Assembly (NCBI GenBank): GCA_002412985.1
Contig: DHWC01000073.1
Location: 2,836 to 25,137 of the forward strand
Origin: Methylocystaceae bacterium UBA5192
Lineage (GTDB): Bacteria; Pseudomonadota; Alphaproteobacteria; Rhizobiales; Beijerinckiaceae
Reading direction: 5' to 3'
Length of the DNA stretch: 22,302 bases
Shown here: positions 8,404 to 16,509 of the stretch, in pieces
Position numbering within the stretch: position 1 is the first letter of the stretch
Layout: the number at the start of each line of letters is the position of its first letter
Notes under the pieces: generated by a model
Seen by the model: the letters and a program-made list of their open reading frames with translations, nothing else
Told to the model about the DNA's origin: nothing
Database searches by the model: none
Translations under genes and position numbers: made by a program

Positions 8404-8880
8404 TTGGCAACGAAAAAGGAGCCCAGCTTTAAGATCGTCGCAGACAATCGAAGAGCGCGTTTTAATTATGAGATTGGCGAGATCTTTGACGCGGGCCTTG
8501 AGTTAAAAGGTACGGAAGTTAAATCCTTGCGAACGGGGAAAGCCACGATAGCGGAAAGCTACGCCCATGTGGATCATCAAGGAGAGGCTTGGCTTGTTAA
8601 CGCCAATATCCCTGAGTATTTAGCGGGAAATCGCTTCAATCATTCGCCAAAGCGCCCTCGAAAGCTTCTCTTGAAGAAACGCGAATTAGCGAAACTATCG
8701 CAAGCAATTGAACGCGAGGGCATGACTATGGTGCCGCTCAAATTATACTTTAATGCTCAAGGACGCGCCAAATTAGAACTTGCGTTAGCGCGGGGTAAGA
8801 AGCTGCACGACAAGCGGGAAGTTGAGAAGAAGCGGGACTGGAATAGAGAAAAAGGCCGCTTGCTCAGAGATAAAGGATAG
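8404..8880 (+). CDS. smpB: SsrA-binding protein SmpB
   Basis: SmpB binds tmRNA and delivers it to stalled ribosomes for trans-translation. The 158-residue protein shows NRRARFNYEIGEIFDAGLEL, KGTEVKSLRTGKATIAESYA, YLAGNRFNHSPKRPRKLLL, VPLKLYFNAQGRAKLELALARGKKLHDKR, and a basic C-terminal tail KKRDWNREKGRLLRDKG. That tail is the one expected to enter the ribosomal decoding site. The start is TTG, chosen because GAGGA lies 7-8 bases upstream and the family N-terminus begins here; no ATG fits. No tmRNA gene was recognised in the window. It is convergent with the NYN-domain gene, 68 bases apart. Confidence 0.95.
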   Translation: MATKKEPSFKIVADNRRARFNYEIGEIFDAGLELKGTEVKSLRTGKATIAESYAHVDHQGEAWLVNANIPEYLAGNRFNHSPKRPRKLLLKKRELAKLSQAIEREGMTMVPLKLYFNAQGRAKLELALARGKKLHDKREVEKKRDWNREKGRLLRDKG

Positions 8881-8940
8881 CGCTGCCCAGGCAAGCCTAA
8901 TTGAGTTGAGACTAAATTGCCTGGAACAGCGCCATGTTTT
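8881..8940. terminator. Candidate bidirectional terminator between smpB and the NYN gene
   Basis: An imperfect inverted repeat begins right after the smpB stop. CGCTGccCAGGCAA (8881-8894) pairs with TTGCCTGgaaCAGCG (8917-8931), giving 12 base pairs around a small internal bulge and a 22-base loop. ATGTTTTAG follows on the plus side. The T-run is short and the loop long, so termination strength is uncertain. The convergent position makes this role plausible. Confidence 0.45.
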
Positions 8941-8948
8941 AGCGTTGT

Positions 8949-9584
8949 TTATTCCTCATCATCGTCTTCAAGCTCACCTTCGCTAGGAACGCTGCCTGGC
9001 GTTACTGGTCGGCGTTCTTGTTGACGAACTGGCGGCGGGGGGCGATCAGATCTGTCGCCGGGATCACGACCGACACGGTTCGCCAGATGAATCAAATCTA
9101 TGAATTCATCAGCTTGGCGGCGCAATTCATCAGCAATCATTGGCGGCTGTGTCGTGACTGTTGAAATAACGGAAACGCGAACGCCCTTACGCTGAAGCGC
9201 TTCTACGAGTGAACGAAAATCTCCGTCGCCAGAAAAAAGGACGATGTGATCAAGGTGGTCCGCCATTTCCATTGCGTCGACGGCAAGTTCAATGTCCATA
9301 TTTCCTTTGACTTTACGGCGGCCAAGGGAGTCGACAAATTCCTTCGTCGGCTTGGTCACAACAGCGTAACCATTATAATCAAGCCAGTCGATAAGAGGAC
9401 GAATTGAAGAATATTCCTGGTCTTCAATCAAAGCCGTATAATAAAAGGCTCTAATCAGTCTGCCTTTGTTTTGAAATTCTCGAAGTAGCCGCTTGTAATC
9501 AATATCAAAACCAAGAGATTTAGCTGTTGCGTATAAATTTGCGCCATCGATAAAAAGTGCAATGCGTTCACCAGTATTAGCCAT
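8949..9584 (-). CDS. NYN domain protein (LabA/DUF88 family), putative RNase
   Basis: NYN domains are PIN-like metal-dependent nuclease folds thought to cut RNA. Acidic residues typical of the active site are visible in LFIDGANLYATAKSLGF (residue 13), KVKGNMDIELAVDAMEM (about 93-108) and IVLFSGDGDFRSLVEALQ (about 114-130). VSVISTVTTQPPMIADELRRQADEFIDL follows. The last 40 residues are low complexity: Pro/Arg-rich (DRPPPPVRQQERRP) and then strongly acidic (EGELEDDDEE), a likely disordered tail. The 211-residue length suits the family. GAG seven bases before the ATG is a modest ribosome site. Its place between smpB and rpoZ suggests, but does not prove, a link to RNA or ribosome quality control. 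The substrate is unknown. Confidence 0.85.
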   Translation of the reverse strand: MANTGERIALFIDGANLYATAKSLGFDIDYKRLLREFQNKGRLIRAFYYTALIEDQEYSSIRPLIDWLDYNGYAVVTKPTKEFVDSLGRRKVKGNMDIELAVDAMEMADHLDHIVLFSGDGDFRSLVEALQRKGVRVSVISTVTTQPPMIADELRRQADEFIDLIHLANRVGRDPGDRSDRPPPPVRQQERRPVTPGSVPSEGELEDDDEE

Positions 9585-10068
9585 TTTTTTCTCGCAATTG
9601 GGTTTTCATCATCAATTGAGGGATCGCGTTCCTTGGCCTCTTCGTCGACAACCCGTTACAACGATTTGAGCGCAATCCCTTATTTTTCTGGCAGTCGGCC
9701 TGTCTAAAAGAGTCGTTTTGAAAGCTGTTGTATTTGGAAATAATCGTTTTTTCCCGAGCTTGTGAAAACCGATATCTTAGACGCAGGCAATTGCGCCAGT
9801 CTCATAGCTGTTAATTCGCCCTGATGGGGTCTAAGGTCAAGGGCTTTTGTCGGCTATTGCTCAGAAAATAGAAAGGATTCATTGCGTAACAAAATAGGAC
9901 GCAGAGTGCCGTGCAGATCCTAGACAGTATTTCTCCGGTGCCCATTAAACGCGCAAATTATCGTCCAGACTGAAGCGCTATTCATAATTTCTTCATTGCG
10001 TCATTCTTGCCTTAAAGCTCAATCTAGCGTATCAGCCCCTATCCCATCATTATTGGAGCCTTAGAGAA
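9585..10068. other. 484-base intergenic region between the divergent NYN gene and rpoZ
   Basis: No coding frame with a start site, length or family match is seen on either strand. The sequence must hold the promoters of the two divergent genes. It contains a TTCATTGCGT direct repeat (9878-9887 and 9992-10001). It also contains a short hairpin-like GCCCT / AGGGC pair followed by TTTTG near 9819-9848, which could end a small transcript, although five base pairs is weak. No tRNA cloverleaf or tmRNA tag sequence was found by eye. An unannotated small RNA here is possible but unproven. Confidence 0.5.
10007..10035 (+). promoter_or_regulatory. Candidate sigma70-type promoter for rpoZ
   Basis: TTGCCT (10007-10012) and TATCAG (10030-10035) are separated by exactly 17 bases, and lie 34 bases before the rpoZ ATG. 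The spacing is ideal but both boxes match the consensus only in part. The placement would give a leader of about 25 bases containing the GGAG ribosome site. Confidence 0.28.
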
Positions 10069-10455
10069 ATGGCGCGCGTCACCGTAGAAGACTGCATTGA
10101 TAAGATCGAAAATCGGTTCGATCTCGTGCTTCTGGCGGCCCATCGGGCGCGACTAATCTCCTCCGGTCAACAGATCTTGGTCGATCGCGATCGCGATAAA
10201 AACCCCGTCGTCGCATTGAGAGAAATAGCGGAGACAGCGCTCTCCCCGGAAGACCTTTCAGAGGATTTTATTCATTCACTTCAGCGTCATGTGGAAGTGG
10301 ATGAGCCAGAGGCCGAGGCTGCGCCTGCCCTTACCCCCGCCACAGGGGTAGATTTTGACGGAGAAGCTCAGTTCGACCGGATGACGGAAGAGGATCTGCT
10401 CCGTGGCCTAGAGGGCCTGGTGCCTCCGGCCGAGGTCGAAGAAGAGGGCGAATAA
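10069..10455 (+). CDS. rpoZ: DNA-directed RNA polymerase omega subunit
   Basis: The omega subunit wraps the beta-prime subunit, helps assemble RNA polymerase and forms part of a ppGpp binding site in proteobacteria. The N-terminal core is clear: MARVTVEDCIDKIENRFDLVLLAAHRARLISSG and DRDRDKNPVVALREIAET within the first 65 residues. The 128-residue length comes from a C-terminal extension of about 50 residues that is rich in Glu/Asp and Pro/Ala and is probably disordered. Such tails are usual in alphaproteobacteria. GGAG is placed about 10 bases before the ATG. rel follows after 148 bases, so omega and the ppGpp synthetase/hydrolase may share a transcript, as in E. coli rpoZ-spoT. Confidence 0.95.
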   Translation: MARVTVEDCIDKIENRFDLVLLAAHRARLISSGQQILVDRDRDKNPVVALREIAETALSPEDLSEDFIHSLQRHVEVDEPEAEAAPALTPATGVDFDGEAQFDRMTEEDLLRGLEGLVPPAEVEEEGE

Positions 10456-10603
10456 GCTTTTTGGGGTGCCGTCGTAGTCGGTAATCGCACTTCTTAGTTG
10501 GAATGGCGTCGTAAGCTGGTCTAAGGTCCTGCTGAACTGTTGTTTTTGGCTATCTGCTTTATGTCCTTGAGATTTCTCATGCGTATCGCGGGAGCCTAAC
10601 GCG

Positions 10604-12829
10604 ATGCATGAGTCCCGGCCACCCCGCATGATGCGTCAATATGAACTCGTTGAAAGAGTGCGGAAATATAATCCGCGCGTCGACGAAGACTTGCTCAATC
10701 GCGCGTATGTCTACGCCATGAAGGCCCATGGCGCGCAAAAACGAGCGTCTGGCGATCCTTATTTTTCTCATCCGCTAGAAGTCGCGGCCATCCTTACTGA
10801 CCTCAAGCTTGATGATGCGACAATTGTCGCTGCTGTTTTGCATGATACGATAGAAGATACCGATACAACTAGAGAAGAAATCGATCGGTTATTTGGTAAG
10901 CAGATTGGCAAGCTTGTCGACGGCCTAACTAAAATTGAAAAGCTTGATCTCGTCTCTAAACAGGCGCGCCAAGGCGAGAATTTTCGTAAATTATTACTTG
11001 CCGTCGCGGAAGACGTTCGAGTTTTGCTCGTTAAGCTGGCTGACCGGCTTCATAACATGCGCACGTTGCATCATGTGCCTACGGAAAAGCGGGCGCGCAT
11101 CGCGCAAGAAACATTGGATATTTATGCGCCTTTAGCAGGCCGTATCGGCATGCAAAGATTGCGCGAGGAACTTGAGGAATTAGCTTTTCGTCATCTGTCC
11201 CCAGAAGCTTTTAAGGCAATTGCTGAACGATTGCATGACTTGCGTACCAAGAATGGGCGCGCAATTAAGCGCGTTGAAGAAGAGCTACGGCAGGAATTTA
11301 TAAATCGTGGAATCGAGGCCGCCGTTACAGGTCGGCAGAAAACGCCTTTCTCCGTTTGGCGAAAGATGGAAAGAAAATCTATTTCTTTTGAGCAGCTCTC
11401 TGATATTTTTGGTTTCCGGATTATCGTTGGGCCAGTTGAAGACTGTTATCAGGCCTTAGGGCTCATTCATACAAAATGGCCGAGCGTGCCAGGCCGATTT
11501 AAAGACTATATTTCAACGCCTAAACAAAATGATTATCGCTCTCTACACACAACTGTTATTGGCCCAGGCCATCAGCGCGTTGAATTGCAAATACGTACAG
11601 CTGAAATGCATGAAATTGCTCGCTTCGGGATAGCGGCGCATGCTCTATACAAGGATGCGACTGGAGAAGAGGGCCGCGAAGAATTAGCTAAAGAGAGCCG
11701 GGCGTTTCGTTGGCTGCAGGAGACTCTCGATCTGCTCGCGCATGGCGACAGTCCCGAGGAGTTTCTTGAACATACGCGGCTTGAGTTATTCCAAGATCAG
11801 GTTTTTTGCTTTACGCCAAAAGGCGGATTGATTGCATTGCCCCGCAGTGCGACGCCGATCGATTTTGCATATGCTGTCCATACAAAGCTGGGCAATTCCG
11901 CCGTAGGCGCAAAAATTAATGGTCGGGTTGCGCCAGTTTTGTCACATTTAAAAAATGGCGATGAAGTCGAAATTATTCGCGCTGAGGGACATATCCCGCC
12001 AACTGCTTGGGAGTCTGCTGTTGCGACAGGAAAAGCTCGCGCTGCAATCAGGCGCGCCACAAGAGAGGCGGTGCGACGACAATATGCTGGTCTCGGGCGT
12101 CAAATAGTTGAGCGAGCTTTTGAGCGGGTTAATCGCGTTATTTCTGACGACAAATTAAAACCGGTCTTAACGCGACTTGCTAGAAACTCAGTAGAAGATG
12201 TGCTTGCTGCAGTAGGAAGAGGCGAGATTTATTCAGGTGATGTCATTAAGGCTGTTTATCCGGATTTCACTGAAGAGCGTAAAATTAATCAAACACAAAT
12301 TGGCCCGGGCGAGCCGGGTTGGTTTGGCGTGAAAACAAACGCCAATGTTGTGTTTAAATCCCCTGATGCGAGTAAAGCAGCGATTCCAATTCGCGGCCTC
12401 CGCGGCGATGCGCCAGTAAGTTTCGCGCCTAACGGCGGCGCAGTGCCTGGCGATCGAATTGTCGGTATCTTGACCCCAGGTGAAGGCGTAACAATCTATC
12501 CGATTCAGTCCCCCTCTCTAACCGCTTTTGATGATCAGCCTGAGAGATGGCTTGATGTACGGTGGGATATTGATGCGGAAACGCGTGAACTCTTTCCGGC
12601 TCGTGTTATTACCACAGCATTAAATGAGCCGGGCACGTTAGGGACCCTGGCGACGTTAATTGGCGAAACGGGTGCAAACATTGATAACATTCGTTTCAAA
12701 GCCCATTCCCCTGATTTTAGGGAAATGATTTTTGATCTCGAGGTTGCAGATCTCAAACACCTGACAACTGTTATCTCTCGTTTGCGAGAAAGTCCTCTTG
12801 TGAGCAAGGTAGAGCGGTTTATCGGATAA
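10604..12829 (+). CDS. rel: Bifunctional (p)ppGpp synthetase/hydrolase (Rel/SpoT homologue)
   Basis: This 741-residue enzyme makes and degrades the stringent-response alarmones (p)ppGpp. The N-terminal HD domain has FSHPLEVA (H56) and an intact VLHDTIEDT (H80, D81, E84, D85), so hydrolysis should be active. The synthetase domain, about residues 240-350, has RFKD at 298-301, the basic form of the RXKD/EXDD motif that marks bifunctional enzymes, then NDYRSLHTTV and VELQIRT. A TGS domain begins at about 400 (VFCFTPKGGLIALP), and a C-terminal ACT domain covers about 662-741 (GTLGTLATLIGETGANI). GGAG nine bases before the first ATG supports that start over the ATG pair at 10628 and 10631. It is the only long RSH protein in the window and ends five bases before pdxJ. 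Confidence 0.95.
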   Translation: MHESRPPRMMRQYELVERVRKYNPRVDEDLLNRAYVYAMKAHGAQKRASGDPYFSHPLEVAAILTDLKLDDATIVAAVLHDTIEDTDTTREEIDRLFGKQIGKLVDGLTKIEKLDLVSKQARQGENFRKLLLAVAEDVRVLLVKLADRLHNMRTLHHVPTEKRARIAQETLDIYAPLAGRIGMQRLREELEELAFRHLSPEAFKAIAERLHDLRTKNGRAIKRVEEELRQEFINRGIEAAVTGRQKTPFSVWRKMERKSISFEQLSDIFGFRIIVGPVEDCYQALGLIHTKWPSVPGRFKDYISTPKQNDYRSLHTTVIGPGHQRVELQIRTAEMHEIARFGIAAHALYKDATGEEGREELAKESRAFRWLQETLDLLAHGDSPEEFLEHTRLELFQDQVFCFTPKGGLIALPRSATPIDFAYAVHTKLGNSAVGAKINGRVAPVLSHLKNGDEVEIIRAEGHIPPTAWESAVATGKARAAIRRATREAVRRQYAGLGRQIVERAFERVNRVISDDKLKPVLTRLARNSVEDVLAAVGRGEIYSGDVIKAVYPDFTEERKINQTQIGPGEPGWFGVKTNANVVFKSPDASKAAIPIRGLRGDAPVSFAPNGGAVPGDRIVGILTPGEGVTIYPIQSPSLTAFDDQPERWLDVRWDIDAETRELFPARVITTALNEPGTLGTLATLIGETGANIDNIRFKAHSPDFREMIFDLEVADLKHLTTVISRLRESPLVSKVERFIG

Positions 12830-12834
12830 TTAAA

Positions 12835-13590
12835 ATGAGTAATTCATATTTGAGGCTTGGGGTTAATATCGATCATGTTGCGACCATTCGAAATGCGCGG
12901 GGCGGTCCGCGTCCTGATCCTCTGCGTGCGGCGCTTCTTGCTATAGATGCCGGCGCTGATGGGATAACGGCGCATTTGCGCGAAGATCGTCGTCATATCA
13001 CCGATGCTGATATGGCGCGCCTTAAAGAGAGAATATCTAAACCATTAAATTTCGAAATGGCGGCAACTGAACAAATGCTCGATATTGCGCTTGGCGTTAG
13101 GCCGCACGCAGTATGTATCGTTCCAGAAAAAAGGACGGAACGAACAACGGAGGGCGGGCTCGATGTCATACGCGCCCATGATTATCTTCTTGCATATGTT
13201 GATCAACTTTCACGCAGTAACATAAGAGTCTCCTTATTTGTTGAGCCAACTTTAGAGGTTATTGACGCAGCGCGTTCAGTTAAGGCGAAGGTTGTTGAGT
13301 TGCATACCGGCGCTTGGTGTCATGCTGTAGAAATGAATAACAAGCAGCAGGCCGAACAGGAGTTTGAACGAATTAAAAAGGCTGCAGCTTATGGGGCTAA
13401 GGTAGGCTTGGAAATTCACGCAGGACATGGATTGGACTATGAGACTGCGCGTCGCGTATCTACGCTCCCGCAAATCAGCGAACTCAATATTGGCCATTTC
13501 TTGATAGGGGAAGCGGTGTTCGTTGGGCTTAGTGAAACTATTCGCACTATGCGGGCGGCAATGAATGAAGGTCGGGTACAGGCGTCGTGA
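12835..13590 (+). CDS. pdxJ: Pyridoxine 5'-phosphate synthase
   Basis: PdxJ joins 3-amino-2-oxopropyl phosphate and 1-deoxy-D-xylulose 5-phosphate to form pyridoxine 5'-phosphate, the last ring-forming step of the DXP-dependent vitamin B6 pathway. The 251-residue TIM barrel shows LGVNIDHVATIRNARGG near residue 8-24, PLRAALLAIDAGADGITAHLREDRRHI near 29-55, NFEMAATEQM near 72, VCIVPEKRTERTTEGGLDV near 93-110, LHTGAWCHA near 156, and LEIHAGHGLDY near 192. All are family hallmarks. It starts five bases after rel, and its stop overlaps the acpS GTG. This PdxJ-AcpS pairing is also common in other proteobacteria. Confidence 0.96.
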   Translation: MSNSYLRLGVNIDHVATIRNARGGPRPDPLRAALLAIDAGADGITAHLREDRRHITDADMARLKERISKPLNFEMAATEQMLDIALGVRPHAVCIVPEKRTERTTEGGLDVIRAHDYLLAYVDQLSRSNIRVSLFVEPTLEVIDAARSVKAKVVELHTGAWCHAVEMNNKQQAEQEFERIKKAAAYGAKVGLEIHAGHGLDYETARRVSTLPQISELNIGHFLIGEAVFVGLSETIRTMRAAMNEGRVQAS

Positions 13591-13985
13591 TTGTAGGTTT
13601 TGGCAATGATCTTTGCGACATTCGGCGGATAGAACGCGCGCTAAGTCGTTATGATAAGCGTTTTACGCATCGATTGTTTACCGACGCGGAGCGCAATAGA
13701 TCAGATCTCAGGGCTGGCCGAGCGGCCTCATACGCAAAGCGTTTTGCGGCAAAAGAAGCTTGTGCGAAGGCATTGGGCACGGGCATCAGCGACGGGATTT
13801 TTTGGAAAGATCTGGGTGTGGTAAATCTTGCCTCTGGCCGCCCGACAATGGCGCTGACAGGCCGTGCAGCGCAAAAACTTCAGGAAATGACGCCAGTCGG
13901 GATGAAAGCTATCATCCATCTCACGCTAACAGACGAATTTCCCTTCGCGCAAGCCCAGGTTCTCATTGAAGCTGTGCCGTGCTAA
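13587..13985 (+). CDS. acpS: Holo-[acyl-carrier-protein] synthase
   Basis: AcpS transfers 4'-phosphopantetheine from CoA to apo-ACP, activating fatty acid synthesis. The 132-residue protein shows IVGFGNDLCDIRRIERAL at the N-terminus with the metal-binding Asp, and YAKRFAAKEACAKALGTGI near residue 48-66 with the conserved Glu and Lys. The C-terminal beta part ends in HLTLTDEFPFAQAQVLIE. The start is GTG within GTGA, overlapping the pdxJ stop by four bases, so translation is likely coupled. A 58-base gap then leads to lepB; it holds a five-base-pair GCCGG/CCGGC hairpin without a T-run. Confidence 0.95.
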   Translation: MIVGFGNDLCDIRRIERALSRYDKRFTHRLFTDAERNRSDLRAGRAASYAKRFAAKEACAKALGTGISDGIFWKDLGVVNLASGRPTMALTGRAAQKLQEMTPVGMKAIIHLTLTDEFPFAQAQVLIEAVPC

Positions 13986-14043
13986 GCGGAGCTTTACGGC
14001 CGGCGCATGTCCCGGCTCTAACGAGAATTAGGGAGAGCGCGGG

Positions 14044-14829
14044 TTGAGCAAAAATCCGACAAAAGAAACCCAGGAAGATGGCGGCCTGCTGGAAACAGTC
14101 AAGGTAATCATTCAAGCGCTGGCGATTGCACTCGTTATTAGAACGCTCTTCTTTCAGCCATTCAATATCCCTTCAGGATCCATGATCCCAACCTTATTGA
14201 TTGGCGATTATGTTTTTGTATCAAAATACGCTTATGGCTATTCAAATTATTCGATGCCATTTGGTCCCAACATTTTTTCGGGACGGCTATTAGGCGCATC
14301 GCCCAAACGGGGCGATGTGGTCGTTTTTAAGCTCCCGCGAGATAATGAAACGGATTATATTAAACGCGTGATCGGTCTGCCGGGCGATCGTATTCAGGTC
14401 ATTGAGGGCCGGCTTTATATTAACGGTGTGATTGTTCCACGTGAGCCAATTGAAAAAGCGCAAACTGAAAATAGAGAAGGGCGAGAAGTGCCAGTCTCAA
14501 CTTACAAAGAAATTCTCCCAGGGGATGCAGATCATCCTGGCGTAGAGCATACAATTATAGAAATTGAGGGCGATCACGGGATAAACGATAATACAGAGCT
14601 CTTTGTCGTTCCCCCAGAGCACTATTTCATGATGGGCGATAATCGAGATAATTCGACTGACTCAAGGATTCCGCCAGATCTTGGCGGCGTTGGTTATGTG
14701 CCTTTCGTTAACCTCGTTGGCCGCGCAGAGATTGTTTTCTTCTCAGTAAAGAAAGACGAGTCGGCGCTTACTTTTTGGCGCTGGCCATGGTCGGTCCGCT
14801 GGGGTCGTCTCTTTCACGCAGCGCATTAA
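14044..14829 (+). CDS. lepB: Signal peptidase I
   Basis: LepB cleaves signal peptides from Sec- and Tat-exported proteins at the outer face of the inner membrane. It has one N-terminal membrane segment (about residues 18-37) followed directly by FNIPSGSMIPTLLIGDYVFV, where the second Ser (S46) is the nucleophile. DYIKRVIGLPGDRI carries the general-base Lys (K107), and the C-terminal box is FMMGDNRDNSTDSR. A single anchoring segment, unlike the two of E. coli, is usual in alphaproteobacteria; 261 residues fits. The start is TTG, supported by AGGGAG about eight bases upstream and by the family N-terminus. rnc follows after ten bases, the classic lepB-rnc-era order. Confidence 0.96.
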   Translation: MSKNPTKETQEDGGLLETVKVIIQALAIALVIRTLFFQPFNIPSGSMIPTLLIGDYVFVSKYAYGYSNYSMPFGPNIFSGRLLGASPKRGDVVVFKLPRDNETDYIKRVIGLPGDRIQVIEGRLYINGVIVPREPIEKAQTENREGREVPVSTYKEILPGDADHPGVEHTIIEIEGDHGINDNTELFVVPPEHYFMMGDNRDNSTDSRIPPDLGGVGYVPFVNLVGRAEIVFFSVKKDESALTFWRWPWSVRWGRLFHAAH

Positions 14830-14839
14830 AGGCGCTAGC

Positions 14840-15550
14840 GTGCGTATGAAAATTGATTATGGTCCTCTAGAAACCCAGTTGGGCCATTTTTTTTCTGATC
14901 GCCGTTTATTGAGTTGGGCGCTTACACATGTTAGCGCCTCTTCAGATCGATCCATCTCATATGAGCGCTTGGAATTTTTAGGCGATCGAGTATTGGGCTT
15001 AATTATCGCGCATATGTTGTTTGAAGCCTTCCCAGATCAAAGCGAGGGAGAATTATCGCGTCGTTTGGCCGCTCTTGTCCGGAAGGAAAGCTGTGCAGAA
15101 GCGGCGCAAATCTGGGGTGTTGGGCCTTATATACAGCTCGGAGAAGGAGAAGCCCAAGCAGGCGGTAGCACTAAACGTGCGATCCTGGGCGATGTTTGTG
15201 AAGCTATAATAGGAGCGGTTTATCTCGATGGCGGAATAGATGCTGCGTCTAAAGTCGTAGAAAAAGTTTTTCGTAATAGAATGTTTTCTGCAACTGCAGA
15301 TCTTCGAGATGGAAAAACGGCGTTACAAGAATGGGCTCAGGCGCGTCGGTTGCCAACACCGCAATATCGACTTGTTTTACGGGGTGGTCCTGATCACGCG
15401 CCACGATTCGAAATTGCCGTTGAACTTCCTGGCTTTGAATCAATTATTGGCGTAGGGGGATCTAAGCGCGCAGCTGAGCAGGCGGCTGCGGCGGCTTTTA
15501 TCAAGCGAGAGAAAATTGATCCTCAACCAAATGAAAAGAGCGTTGTGTGA
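14840..15550 (+). CDS. rnc: Ribonuclease III
   Basis: RNase III cuts double-stranded RNA in rRNA precursors and many mRNAs. The 236-residue protein has the endonuclease signature YERLEFLGDRVLGL near residue 34-47 and the second acidic cluster LGDVCEAIIGAVYLDGG near 115-131. A C-terminal double-stranded RNA-binding domain covers about 155-227 (KTALQEWAQARRLPTPQYRL and GGSKRAAEQAAAAAFIKRE). The GTG start has AAAGG nine bases upstream. An ATG two codons later is possible but its spacing is worse. The stop overlaps the era start as GTGA. Confidence 0.96.
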   Translation: MRMKIDYGPLETQLGHFFSDRRLLSWALTHVSASSDRSISYERLEFLGDRVLGLIIAHMLFEAFPDQSEGELSRRLAALVRKESCAEAAQIWGVGPYIQLGEGEAQAGGSTKRAILGDVCEAIIGAVYLDGGIDAASKVVEKVFRNRMFSATADLRDGKTALQEWAQARRLPTPQYRLVLRGGPDHAPRFEIAVELPGFESIIGVGGSKRAAEQAAAAAFIKREKIDPQPNEKSVV

Positions 15551-16470
15551 CCAATTCTAATGAACTTGAGAGCCAGAGGCGATGTGGGTTCGTTGCTCTT
15601 GTAGGCGCGCCAAATGCAGGCAAGTCGACATTGCTCAATCAATTAGTCGGCGCAAAAGTATCCATCGTTTCTCGTAAATCACAGACAACGCGTGCGCTCG
15701 TGCGCGGGATTGCGATTGATGGCTTGGCGCAAATTATTCTGGTTGATACTCCTGGTATTTTTCAGCCCAAGCGGCGCCTAGAGCGGGCAATGGTGGCAAG
15801 TGCGTTTTCAGGCGCTGCAGATGCAGATGTTGTATCCTTGCTGGTCGATGCGCGAAGAGGAGTTGATGACGAAGTTGAGACGATATTGTCTCAACTGTCG
15901 CAACTTAAAACTAAGAAAATACTTGTGATTAACAAAATTGATTTAATCGCGAGGGAAAAATTGTTGGCGCTTGTTGCAGATTTAACGAGTCGAGAAAAAT
16001 TTATAGAAGTTTTTATGATTTCCGCTCTTACAGGAGATGGCGTTGATGTTATGCGTAAGTCCATCGGCGGACTCATGCCTATTTCGCCGTGGCTTTATCC
16101 AGAAGATCAGCTTTCAGATGCGCCTTTGCGTCTGCTCGCGGCAGAAATAACCCGTGAGCAAATTTATGACCGCTTGCATGATGAGATCCCATATCAGTCA
16201 ACAGTAGAGACAGATCTCTGGTCGCAGCAAAAAGACGGCTCGGCCCGCATAGAGCAGACGATATTTGTAGCTCGAGATGGGCAAAAGAAGATTATCATTG
16301 GTGAAGCAGGACGTACGATCAAAGCTATCGGTCAAGCGGCGCGACGGGAAATTGCTGAGGCTGCGGGTCACCCAGTGCATCTGTTTCTTTTTGTTAAGGT
16401 GCGTGAAAACTGGGCGGATGATCCCGAGCGCTATCGGGAGATGCGCTTGGAGTTTCCTAAAGATCCATAA
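15547..16470 (+). CDS. era: GTPase Era
   Basis: Era is a GTPase that binds the 3' end of 16S rRNA and helps mature the 30S subunit. The G motifs are complete: GAPNAGKST near residue 20-28 (P-loop), QTTRA (switch I), DTPGIFQPKRRLERAM near 66-81 (G3), NKIDLI near 131 (G4) and SALTGDGVD near 165 (G5). The C-terminal KH domain is visible as KKIIIGEAGRTIKAIGQAARREI and HLFLFVKVRENWADDPERYREM. At 307 residues it matches the family. The GTG start lies inside the rnc stop, so rnc and era are translationally coupled. Many codons are AT-rich around 15900-15960, but no frame break is seen. Confidence 0.96.
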   Translation: MTNSNELESQRRCGFVALVGAPNAGKSTLLNQLVGAKVSIVSRKSQTTRALVRGIAIDGLAQIILVDTPGIFQPKRRLERAMVASAFSGAADADVVSLLVDARRGVDDEVETILSQLSQLKTKKILVINKIDLIAREKLLALVADLTSREKFIEVFMISALTGDGVDVMRKSIGGLMPISPWLYPEDQLSDAPLRLLAAEITREQIYDRLHDEIPYQSTVETDLWSQQKDGSARIEQTIFVARDGQKKIIIGEAGRTIKAIGQAARREIAEAAGHPVHLFLFVKVRENWADDPERYREMRLEFPKDP

Positions 16471-16509
16471 TAATAGATCTGCCAATGATTCGTTGGATGA
16501 GGACGCGAT

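Noticed and set aside
9824..9880. 15-codon ATG frame near 9833
   Set aside because: Very short, no ribosome site, no family match.
9585..10068. tRNA or tmRNA gene in the gap before rpoZ
   Set aside because: No cloverleaf arms, T-loop GTTCGA-type string or tag-coding run was found by eye on either strand.
13986..14043. GCCGG / CCGGC hairpin between acpS and lepB as a terminator
   Set aside because: Five base pairs without a T-run, inside an apparently continuous operon.
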